Program-made: the position numbers and the translations under genes
Part shown: one piece after another, positions 1 to 11,300 of the stretch
Numbering within the stretch: the stretch's first letter is position 1
Layout: each line of letters opens with the position of its first letter
Notes under the pieces: generated by a model
Database searches by the model: none
Told to the model about the DNA's origin: nothing
The model's input: only the letters and a program-made list of their open reading frames with translations
DNA from: Babylonia areolata
Taxonomy: Eukaryota; Mollusca; Gastropoda; Neogastropoda; Buccinidae
Length of the DNA stretch: 64,000 nucleotides
Assembly (NCBI RefSeq): GCF_041734735.1
Contig: NC_134896.1
Coordinates: forward strand, 38,080,039-38,144,038
Direction of reading: 5' to 3'

Positions 1-232
1 TTTGCACTGTGAGACACTGTCACTGTCAGGAACTGACAGATCCAAATATGATTCTTTTAGGTGGGGTCAACAGTTACTGTTTCTCACTCGCCATTGTTGA
101 AAATTCACTTGCCATTTTGGCCACACCAGGTTTTGTACTCACCTGGCATCACAGAGAGAAAGAGAGAGAGAGAGAGTGTGTGTATGTGTGTGTGTGTATG
201 TCAGTGTATGTGTGAATGTTTCAGGCATTCAC

Positions 233-276
<44 letters not shown>

Positions 277-2014
277 TGAAATAAGAGGATGGTTTGGTTT
301 TTTGGTTTATTGTTACAGTCCATCTGACCACACAGGGCCTACCAGGACTGTCAAATCATATAAATGCTCAACCATGTCAACACTAAACTGTCACATACAC
401 ACCCAAAAAACACCAAGAAAAACAAACATTTCACACAGTTCATGTTTAGCTCCTATGGGCAAATAAGATTAGGCCTTGCTGAGGACGCCAGCCATTCTGC
501 TTAATTTATCATCACCAGATTACAAAATATCATAAAAAAGGAAAAACAATACTTCAAAACCAAACAAAAAATACATAAAAAAAGGCCAGACAAAAAAAGG
601 CAAATAACACTGCAGAATGGACAGCTAGTGCCCATCCCACTGTTTACATCTCACTACTTTATTGCCTGAGCCAAACAGCAGACAGAAGAACATCATAGAC
701 TGCAGAAAATAGCAAATACTGAAATAGTGTCAAGGCTTGCTCCAAAAACAAAAAAAAGAAAGGGGAATTGACTGGGAAGGCAGAAAAAGAAGACAACAGT
801 GAAGGAAGAAAACAAGCAGAAATAAAGAGCAACAGTCAAGAAAAAAAATTCTGACACAGAAGCACAAAATTTCCAGAAGGCAGGGAAGCTATTTAAACTG
901 AGAGACATGCCCCCCCCCCCCCCCCAACCAACCCCCCTCCCTCACCCCTCCAGAGAGGGAAGGTGGTGAATACAGCTGTTACATCTACATGGAGGTTACT
1001 CAGCGTGGGGGCTTTCCACAATGCCCTTTGATTTGTATTGGTCCCTTCAACAAAACTGGACACTGACACCCCCCTCGCCCCACTCTGCCTTCATCCTTTC
1101 TGCCATTCCCAGACCCCCCCCCCCCCCCCCCATCATGTAAAAGGAGGGAGGGGGGGTGCGGGGTAGGATGGGGGGGGGGGGCAAAGCTGAAGTTTCTGTT
1201 CAACTGACCGGCACATGTGTTAGAAATGGGGAAGAGGGATGGCTGGAGGAGGGAGGGGGTAGGTATGTGACTGGTCATATCACTTTCAGCAGTCAGGGAT
1301 TCTCAGCTACAGCTAACGGTCAGTGTCTTGGCTCAAAGCCAAAGTTTTCACAATCATTGACTGGGGTTTTATACCTATCCCCCTCCCCTCTCTTACCACT
1401 GGTGGCAGAGACACAGAGAGAAGGGAGGGGAATGACCATACAACTCATGCAAATTATGAAAGTGAAGTTTGCAGGTGGAGGATGGGGAACTGGCGGTTTT
1501 GAAAATAGGGGATCCGCTGAGGGTTCCCCAGCCTGATTTATATTTGATCTACTTATCTAGCATATTTACCATCATCTACTGGTGATGACTCCATCTGATT
1601 GCTGTCCTTGCCAAAATACTACTCAGCTCAGGTGCAGAAATCAAAAGTGGCAACAGCTTGTGACCTTCTTTAGCATGTCACCTCTCATCTGCTTTTTGTG
1701 TGCAGGACATAAGGAGCCTGCCACACCCAGACTATGAGGATGCTACAGTACGTTGCCTCAGTTTAGCCATCAGAATGAATCCGTGCGTGTGGCACCTCTT
1801 GGCTCAAGAGGGAAGAGGTTCAAAGACCATGACCCAACCCCTGACCCCCAATCCTCAAACCCTGAGTTTTGCAGAAACTCCATGATGGCCACCAAGAGGA
1901 AAAACTGCAATACCTCCTTCACCAAGACCTCCTCATGTTCCTCAGTGTAAGGAGAGTATGGAGGTGGGATGGGTGTGGAGGAGGACCTTGTATCAACCTA
2001 GAATAGTCTGTATC
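1..2014. other. Left flank, no gene recognised (probably PCNX4 intron)
   Basis: Because PCNX4 is transcribed leftward and its second coding exon ends at 2622, this stretch is most likely intron of that gene. It holds a GA/GT microsatellite (about 155-275), C-runs near 910-925 and 1114-1130, and G-runs near 1142-1180 that could form quadruplexes. A short stretch at about 1704-1950 is open in several frames on both strands, but I could not match it to any protein and see no convincing pair of splice sites. Confidence 0.5.
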
Positions 2015-2346
2015 CTTCTTCTTCTTCATTCATGGGCGGCAACTCCCATGTTCACTTGTATATTACACAAGTGGGCTTTTACATGTATGACCATTTTTAC
2101 CCTGCCAAGTAGGCAGCCATACTCGTTTCCGAACACTGACATGGATTACAGGATCTTTAACGTGCGTATTTGATCTGCTGCTTGTGTATACACACAAAGG
2201 GGGTTCAGGCACTAGCAGGTCTGCACATATGTTGACCTGAAAGATTGGAAAAATCTCCACCCTTTACCCACCATGCGCCCTTACCGAGATTCGACCCTCA
2301 GACTGGAAGTCCATCGCTTGAACCACTCGGCTATTGCGCCTGTCAT
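2015..2346 (-). repeat. tRNA-derived SINE, AAGAAG-tailed family (SINE-A)
   Basis: Read on the minus strand, the element starts near 2346 with a tRNA-like head: an A-box-like AGCCGAGTGG and a B-box-like GGTCGAATC. It then has a body of about 250 bp and ends in GAAGAAGAAG at 2015-2025. It lies within the presumed PCNX4 intron. The same body end recurs at 16275-16389, which supports a dispersed family. The head is degenerate and there is no closed cloverleaf, so it is not called as a tRNA gene. Confidence 0.8.
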
Positions 2347-2621
2347 CTGTATCCCAAAGGCGAGACAGAGCATAAATCTGAGTGTCATGTGGGTCACTGT
2401 CAGCCACACGTTAAAAATCAGTGGAAGTCCTCAGCGGTGAAGGGAGCAAATCATGCTGATTGACTAACAGAATTAGGTATGGGTATCATCTTAGTACTGT
2501 ATCACCATAACACTGAACCAACAGAGGAAAACTACCAGCAAAACTGACAATATCGTAAAATGGCTGACCCCTCTCTTCACTTCATGCTGAAGTGTATGTT
2601 TGGTAAAAGCTGACAACTTAC

Positions 2622-4167
2622 CAGTGAACAAGGTGGAAGCAGAGGCAGACCAGAACATAGAAGGGCCTGCTCATAGGCGACATCTCGTACACATCCATAG
2701 TACGGAAGATGGCTGGTTCAGGAGGTGCAGTGGCTGTGAGGGAATACTGGGCAATGCTGAGGGTGAACCAGCCAAACACAAACACAGCGGCTGTGGCTCC
2801 CACATTGTCACCGTACAAACTGTTCAGCGTCCATGGCAACAGATACCACAGAGTCAGACCACACATTCCCCCGGACACCAGGCCATGCATGAGGATGTTG
2901 ACCTTGAAGGTTTTGGGAGGGATGACAAACTCAATGGTCTCTGCCCCACAGCAACTGTTGAAGTCTATCTCATCCTCATCAGCCACGAAGGTTTTCTTGG
3001 TGATGACCTTGGTGTTCTCCTTCTCCTTGATGTGGACCACTGTACTGATGGTCTGCACCACAACCACAAAGATGGTGATGCAGGCCCCATACAGACAGCA
3101 GTACAGCAGCAGGTAGTCGTTGATCTGAGTGCTGCTGTATGCCAGCTCCAATACCAAAGTGAAGATGCCTCCAAGTAACCATGGCAATGACCACAGCAGA
3201 ACCTACAACCGTAGGACAACAGCAACTTGTGATGACAGATTTCATGTATATTATGCTTTTCCATAACAACAAGAAGGCTCTAAGTTCATGTCAATAAGAG
3301 ACATGTGAAAATGCTGAATAATCATAATAAAGCTTCAAAACAACAAACTTGTGAAAAGATTCATATGTAAAACTACACATACATATAAATGTATAATGGC
3401 CTAATAAAAAAAAAGAAAAGTATAAGACAACAATGGAACTACATTAACTAATGTAAGACATACTGTATCTGCATCACAAACTTCATCAGAAAGAATAAAA
3501 ATGTCTTTTAATATAAATTTTTAACCAAACAGATCATTTCAAAAGTACACAACTGTACATTATCTAAAAAAAAAATAAATAAATAAAATACAACAAAAAC
3601 AAACAACACAGCTTTGCAATCATTTTGATATTCAATTTCAAATTCACATTATTATCAATTACAGAGTCTCAAATTATCTACACCTCATGCATTTCAATCA
3701 ATAAAGACCTCTCCAGTCACCATAATGTTGTGAAAATGGTATGGCATGCACTAAACTTCAACACGCTTCCTAAGAATTACAAGGTGACTTTTCAATTTTT
3801 AAGTCATAGAGTAGACACAGCCTGTGTGACATGTTCTGTTCCTTAATAAAGCTTTGCACATTAATGATATATCATATCTTGTGATATCCCCCCCTCATAA
3901 CATTCAGAGGTGTTGCCATTTTAATGTGTGCCCGCACACTCATCCTTAAATACAACCCCTATAACTGTGGACATGGTGGTAAACAAAAGTGAACCATAAA
4001 GAAATGAAAAAGACAAATCCATGAACAATTAGTACCTGCGTCAGATACACATAAGCTGGAGCACTATATCCAAGTTTCAACTTTGGTCCTCCAAATATGG
4101 TCTGCGGCAGACGCTTCCATACAAACTCTTGTTTGTATTCATTCAGCAAGGGCACACCACCTCCCAT
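2622..4167 (-). CDS. PCNX4: Pecanex-like protein 4, first two coding exons (partial)
   Basis: PCNX4 is a polytopic membrane protein of the pecanex family; its molecular role is poorly known. Coding exon 1 spans 4167-4036 (44 codons) and coding exon 2 spans 3202-2622. The donor GTACTA follows 4036, the acceptor TTGTAG precedes 3202, and the donor GTAAGT follows 2622, so the gene continues past the left edge. The N-terminus [15 protein letters not shown] and the following GGPKLKLGY match the start of vertebrate PCNX4 (MSPDVPLLNDYKQ, GGPRFKLGY). Exon 2 reads on as [18 protein letters not shown] and supplies hydrophobic membrane segments. The ATG at 4167 has a strong context (GCCACCATGG) and gives the same N-terminal length as the human protein; an in-frame ATG at 4185 is less likely. 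The family is about 1,170 residues, so roughly one fifth is visible. Confidence 0.93.
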
Positions 4168-4630
4168 GGTGGCAGCAACTCTCACTCCTGCTTCTGCTTT
4201 GACAGTCTAAGTTGCTTATAAATCTTCTTTCTGCCTTCCTCTGCTCTGTGTTAAATAATTCCTTGCCCTCTTTTCTCTTGACCCGGATATATCCTGAACA
4301 AAGACACAAAGAAACAAAGGGATACTGACAACAACAAAGGATGTAAAGGAAACGAGGCTAACTAGGAATGATTCAGTCATTATTGATTACTGGATTAATG
4401 TCACTGTCATCAATCAAGCTCAGATACCTGGTCAGTGATTTCCAAAAATGAAAAAGGTCATTTACTATTCTGTCATACATAATTATACAGAGTTAAGAAA
4501 TACAAACAATATGCAAATCAATGGGGGAAAGCATATGAGTTAGAAATACAAGCCATTTATTTCTTGCTAAAATCTTAATTTGAGTGATATTACCAATCAT
4601 ATAACTATACATGATTTGTAATACATCATA

Positions 4631-4690
<60 letters not shown>

Positions 4691-5376
4691 ACATGAACAC
4701 ATATATTCACTTATAATTGGGTGATAAAGTTTCACTGCTATTGATGCAAAGTAAACATGGCAAATTTTGAAAGAAAAGTATCATTGCATTTAATTATTAA
4801 AATATTGAATACACTGTAATCATCTCTGGTATCGACGACTGACTATATGTCAACGTGACACAAAACTTAGAATTAAACAAGTTATTGTCATCCTGTCGCA
4901 AGCGTTTTTCGCCGCAGATTGTAAAATCTGACTGTTTGGCAATGGACAAAACCGTGGTTTATTTTTATTTACATTGACAATGAACATTATCGCTGGAGCA
5001 AATATACAAAATATCAACCTTGTGTTATCTATTTTAATGGAAAGTCTTTCTGTGTACCCCTCTGCGGTATAACAATCTTACGACTATTTTAAATTAAAAC
5101 ACAAAACACATATTCTGACCCTGTCGTCTGTTTGTTTGCACGACACAGGTTCCCCAGGTTTGTAGAAGCCATTGTCACCCAAGGCATTTGTAAATCAGCT
5201 TTTTATTTTCGTAAAACTTATAATTAAACTAACAATTTAGAGAGTCTACATCAGACATATCAACTATCATTATATATATCACCGACCTGAACATATAGTT
5301 TCATTATCTTAAAAGCAAAATATTTAGTTCGAAACAGAGGCTAGAATCAGCAGATGGACATTCATGATAAATCAAC
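4168..5376. promoter_or_regulatory. Divergent intergenic region between PCNX4 and MED17
   Basis: The two start codons face away from each other across about 1.2 kb. On the minus strand a TTCAG acceptor precedes 4293, which suggests a PCNX4 5' UTR exon at 4168-4293 and a transcription start further right. The MED17 5' UTR must lie just left of 5377. A shared promoter near 4870-5370 is the simplest reading. A (GT)n tract at 4633-4688 falls in what would be PCNX4 5' UTR intron. No TATA box is obvious. The arrangement is seen; promoter sharing is inferred. Confidence 0.5.
4633..4688. repeat. (GT)28 microsatellite
   Basis: An uninterrupted GT dinucleotide tract of about 56 bp in the PCNX4/MED17 divergent region. 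It is likely to be length-polymorphic and able to adopt Z-DNA under supercoiling. Confidence 0.95.
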
Positions 5377-8300
5377 ATGGCGGGTTTGAACGTGAAAGTG
5401 AGTGTTGAGGCAATTCAAGAACATCAGATTCAAGAAGTGACACTTGATGGACAAGAAATATATGTGCCGTGAGTACAGAAAATATTTGTTCATTCAAATT
5501 GTGCACTTTGGGGGGTTTGAGAGCGTTTACAAATGTACAGTTGGGCCCAGATCAGATACCTCCACGAGTACTGAAGGAACTCAGTGAGGAATTGTCATTA
5601 CCATTTTGTACACTATTTAATAAGTCAGTAGAGTTAGGAGAGGTACCAGATGACTGGAAAACAGCAGTAGTCACAGCAATATTCAAAAAGGATACTAGAT
5701 CTGATCCAGGTAACTACCGACCAGTTAGCCTCACATGTGTGATATGTAAAGTACTAGAATCACTAGTTAGAGATGTTTTAGTTAATTTTATGAATACAAA
5801 TAATTTATATTCACCATGTCAGCATGGATTCAGGAAACAGAGGTCATGTATTACTCAACTGTTAGAGGTTATGGAAGACTTAACTCAGTTAATACAAGAG
5901 AAGGAATCTGTAGATATATATTTAGACTTTAAAAAAAGCTTTCGACTCTGTACCACATTATAGGTTATTATCTAAGTTAGACTTAGAGGCTTATGGGATA
6001 AATGGCAATATCATGAAATGGATAAAGGCATTCTTGGTAGGGAGAAGTCAGAAGGTAAGGGTTGGAAATAGTTTTTCACCAGCTGTGCAAGTATTGAGTG
6101 GAATTCCTCAAGGTAGTATTTTAGGGCCAACTTTATTCACCATATTTATAAATGACCTCCCAGACTATGTTAGTAGTTGCTGCAAAATATTTGCCGATGA
6201 TACTAAAATTTATGATAAAACCCAAAATTCCTTCAAATTGCAAAATGACCTAAACAACCTACAAAATTGCTCAAACATGTGGAATCTATATTTTAATGTA
6301 TCTAAATGTAAAGTGCTACACTTAGGAAGAAATAATCCAAAAAAGAATTATATAATGAAAATTGATGGCACAAATTCTAATGTTATTTCAGAATGCAATA
6401 AAGAAAAAGACCTGGGAGTAATATTTGATGAAAATTTTTCTTTTGATGGCCACATTCAGGCTGTGATAAATAAACTATAAAGCTAATAAATAAAGTATTG
6501 GGTATTATTAAGAGAACATTTACATTTATGGATAAGGACATTTTTGTCAACCTCTATAAAACAATTGTTCGACCAATTTTGGAATATGGTAATATAATTT
6601 GGTATCCCAGACTATAATAAGACAGTCTAAAGCAGTTGAACAGGTGCAAAAGAGAGCAACTAAAATGATACCAGAGTTAAGAGATTTGGACTACCAAAAC
6701 CATTTGAGACAACTAAACTTGCATTCACAAAAATACAGAAGATATAGAGGAGACATGATACAAGTATTCAAGATAATTAATAAAATGGTTGACACTGACC
6801 CCTGCACCTTCTTTTCTACAAACTCACTCCATATTACCAGAAGTTCAAATACTAATCTTTTCACAAAATTTTGTAGAACAAATATTCGTAAGTTTTCTTT
6901 TAGCTTTAGCTCAGCCTGCTCTTAGATGGCTTGGGCAGGTACTTGGAGTTGATGGAGATGAGACCATGGTGGAATTTGTAGAACATCTCCAAGTGGGCTT
7001 TCTTGCGGTGCTGTTGTAGGGGAGGCCGATTGAGTGAATCGAGGATGGTGTCCACACATGATGTTTGGCGGTGGTGATTTGAGACCCCTCTTTGTTGGAT
7101 CTTCTTGAGGGCCTCAACCTCATTTGCAGTGTAGGGATCCCGGACGGTGGCAGCGTACTCAAGAAGTGGGCAAACAAGGGCTTTGTACGCAGTTTCCTTT
7201 GTCTTCTTGTTGCTGATCTTGAGGTTGCGCCGGACGAAGCCTAGGGTCATACTGGCTTTTTTGGTGATGGAGTCAATGTGGGATTCCCACTGCACATTGT
7301 CCTGAATGTTGACGCCCAGGTACTTGGTGGTGCTGACGTTTTCAATCTTCTGTCCATGCAGCTCATACGCAGGGGCAGTCTTGTCCCTTTTCCGGGAAAC
7401 TCTCAGCGTTGAGCACTTCTGTGGATGGAACTCCATGGACCACTTCTCCTCCCAGGTGGTAAGGGAGTGTAGATCTTCTTGCAGCACTTGCTCGTCCTTT
7501 TTCTTCATGATGGTCTTGCTGCACAGGGTGTCATCGGCAAATAGGCAGATCTTCGACTTGATGCCATCAGGGAGGTCATTTATGTACAGAAGAAAAAGAC
7601 TCGGCCCTAGAACCGAGCCTTGAGGGATGCCAGATTCCACAGGTAGAAGGTCAGATCTTGTTCCTTCCACCACCACAGCCTGCTGTCTGTCCTTGAGGAA
7701 GTCCTTGGTCCTTGACCCAGGCATTGGTGCGTCCTCTGATGCCGTAACGACATAGTTTGTGGACAAGTAGAGTATGGCTGACTTTGTCGAACGCTTTTGA
7801 GAAGTCGAGGACGATAGTGTCCTCCTGGTTTCCCTTCTCTATCTCTCTGGTCGCTTCGTCCACATACCCTAGGAGATGAGTCTCACATGACCGTCCGTGT
7901 CAGAAGTCGTGCTGCTCTGGACAGAGAATCTCATTGTTCTCAAGATGGGACATGATGTGGCTGGTGATGTTATGTTCCATCAGCTTGCAGGCTATGCAGG
8001 TGAGGGAGATGGGGCGGTAGTTAGCTGCTTTGTATTTTTCTCCCTTTTTGAAGACAGGTGTGATGTTGGCCTGTTCCCAGTCCTGTGGCAGGGTGCTGGA
8101 GAAGTATGAGATGCGGTAGAGCAGGGTGAAGGCTGAAGTGATCTCCTCTTCAAGAGTCTGGGGGTAATGCCGTCTGGCCACAGGCTTTATTGGGGTTGAG
8201 GTTGAGCAGGAGTTTTCTAACTCCATCTTCTGTGATGTTTATATCGTCACATGATGGATAGTCTGGAGGGTTTGGTCCAGGGTGGCACTGCTGTTCGAAC

Positions 8301-11300
8301 TCTTCAGCTGTAATGGTGTGTTTGGGGCTGAATACTGAGTGGAACTGGGTCTTTAAGATCTGGGCTTGCTCTTTGGGGTCGGAGATGAGTTTCCCGGCTT
8401 CTTTAAGTGGAGAGACGCCCGCTCCTTCTGTTCTTCTTGTTTTGATGAAGCTCCAGAACTTCTTCTTGGAGGTGGTCTGGTTTTCAGAGATCAGGCCTTC
8501 TACGTGTCTCCAGTAGGCGCGACGTAGACGTTTCTGGATGAGGCGCTTGAGTACCTTGAATTCCTGTTTGAGGGCCTCATCTCCATTTTTCTTCATGCGT
8601 CTATGGACTCTGTCTCATCTGCGTATGAGTTTCTTATGTATCCTGGTCAGCGCATGCTGGCAAAACCATGAAAAAAGCGAACGCCAGCATAGGGCTTTTC
8701 AGACAGAACCAGCGGTTTTGTCCCCAGGAGTGTAGGAGAATATCCTGAATATAGAACTTTCCGTTGTCTGGGACCCACACTTGCAAAAGGACATTGACAA
8801 GGCTGAGGGTGTCCACATCATCACTGTGTCAGATTCTGTTTCTTCATGTATGGCACAAATGCTTGCAATCTACATTTACCATCCCCACATCCAGTACAAC
8901 TACAAGAGAAAAGGAAACAACAATGCCTGACATTTCTTCAGATTTCTCAATGAGAAAGCAGAGGATTACATCACTCCAATAAAAGATAAGAGGCATATCA
9001 GAACAACTATACCCAAAGGCACCCAGCCCCAGAACATCATCTCATAGTTCACATGGAACAGCATGCACTGCTTTAACATCGAGTTCAGCAAGTCGGAAAT
9101 TTATAATATCAAACAGCTTCTTTTTGAGAACTGTAAGGATCTGGAACAGCCTCAATGAGGAATCATAACTGCTGAGACAGTAGAGGCCTCTAAACACCGC
9201 CTGTAACATTAGGGTCTGATCTAAACTAGGGGAAAATGATGAGCTGGGGATGTACTGGTTGGGATTTAATCCTAGTTCAGTTGGCCTGGTCTATGGTACC
9301 CTGAAACAATTCAATTCAGGTGGGTTTTTTTGTTTGTTTTGTTTATAAACTTTAATAAGGTGCTCTCCTGACACCTCTGGGTCTTCCCTTCAGTGCATTT
9401 ATGCTAGAAAATAGAATTGGTTTCTGCCAATATACATGATAGTTGATACAGATACAATGCTCAAACCATGTTACCAGTGCAGGTAGTGAGATTAAGAGAA
9501 AGCCATAGTCAGCGATCAGGGACTGGAGAAACCATAGCTGCACTGTGGATCTTTTATTTTGTGTTGTTTTTATTTCAATCTTAAGTTTTAGCCTATAGAG
9601 AATGCTATTTCATTGACAGAAGAATGCTATTTCACTGACAGTCTGCTGAGCCTACAGCGCGAATGCCTATTCCACCGACGGTCAGAAGTGCATGATAATT
9701 GCCTATTTCAACAATCTTGATAATTCTCAAACAGTTTACAGTCATCAGTTGATAATTTGTGTCATTGATCAGCATTTTAGGGTTTGGGTTGGGTGGGGGT
9801 GAGGGGGGGGGGGGGTCACTGTACTGGTAAAACTGGCTCTTTAAAAGAGATCTATCTCAACAGTGCTTTTGCTTTGAATGCTAAAAGCCAGCTTTAAGAT
9901 TGACCAGACAGAAAAGCACTTGTCAGTGGCTTAGAGGGCTGTCTGGGAATTTAGCGTTTTCAGTTTTCCGGAAGAGGTTCACCCGATGGTTGGTGGAATA
10001 GCCACTGCAAAAAAAAAAAAGAGAAGTTGATACACATACAGTGATCATACTGAAGGTATTGATATTGTCTGATGATGTGTTTAAAATTTGTTTATTATAT
10101 AATTAAATCACAGTTCAAGGTTTCAGTTTCTCGGGGAGGCATCACTGCATTTGGACAAATCTACACAGCACCACATCAATTACTGTGTTAGGCAGATGCC
10201 TGACTGGCAGCATAACCCAGTGTGTTTAGTCAAGCCTTGAGAAGTTGAGTGCATGCATATATACATGTCTGTGTACCTATCAGAGTGGATTTCTTATGCA
10301 CAATTTTGCCAGAGAACAACCCTTTCGTTGCCATGGGTTATTTTTTTTAGTGCACCAAGTATGTGCTGTACATGGGACCTTGCTTTATTGTCTCATTCAA
10401 ATGACTAGATGCCTGGTTTGATTTTCTACTATTTCAGTCAAACTGGGGAGAAAGGGCGAGATCGAGAATAGAACCCATACCCTCACAATCGCATACACTG
10501 CTCTGGTAGATAGGTGTCCTTACCATTCTGCCGCCTTCCTCCTTTAGAGACAACACATCTTTTATATTATGGTTATTATTACTGTATTAGATTTTGAGTC
10601 CGTTTTTTGTTTTGTTTTGTTTTGTTTTTTAATCAATGAAAAACTCATGCGATTAATACGTTTGAAGATATATCCGGGTTAGAAATTTTAATGTGAAAAA
10701 TGCATAAAACAGGAATGTCGTGTTTGGACACATAAAGGATTCTGTGAAGATTATAGTTCCTGGGCACCTGGTTCAAGAATGATTTGTCATGAAAGCTCAG
10801 AAAAGACTGAGAAGTTGACTTGATGAATCAGGGAATAGACAAAAAGTTCTTTTTACATGCTTTAGAATAATAAAATACAAGATTACAACATAGGTAACAT
10901 GAAATTGAAAATGAAACAACAAATACACCTTTAGAGAATTTTGTGTATTTGTGAAGTCATTTTTATGTTTTGTCAAACTTGTTGCTAAGAAAGTGTCAGT
11001 ATGAAAGTGTTAGTGTCGTTTTGTTAAACTGTTACTTTTTTGTTCTTGTTGTTAAAACTATTGCTTGTTAAGAAAGTATCGGTATGAAAGTGTTAGTGTC
11101 ATTTTGTTAAACTGTTACTTTTTTTATCTTGTTGTTAAAACTATTGCTTCTTAGCACAGTAGTGTTGTTTTATTAAACTGATACTTTTTATGTTGTTGTT
11201 AAACTTTTACTTGTTATCACAGTCATATTATTATTAACTTAATTAAGTTCTTGGTAAGAACAGGATGGAACCAAAACATACCACCTCACAATTGTCAGGA

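Noticed and set aside
1156-1536. 126-codon plus-strand open frame
   Set aside because: Gly-rich translation of G-runs and purine tracts; no domain or conserved motif.
2245-2345. tRNA gene at the SINE-A head (also 58816-58890 and 62250-62330)
   Set aside because: A and B boxes are recognisable, but stems do not pair and each is fused to a SINE body; these are retroposon heads.
2600-3178. 192-codon plus-strand open frame
   Set aside because: Exact antisense shadow of PCNX4 coding exon 2, whose minus-strand translation matches the family.
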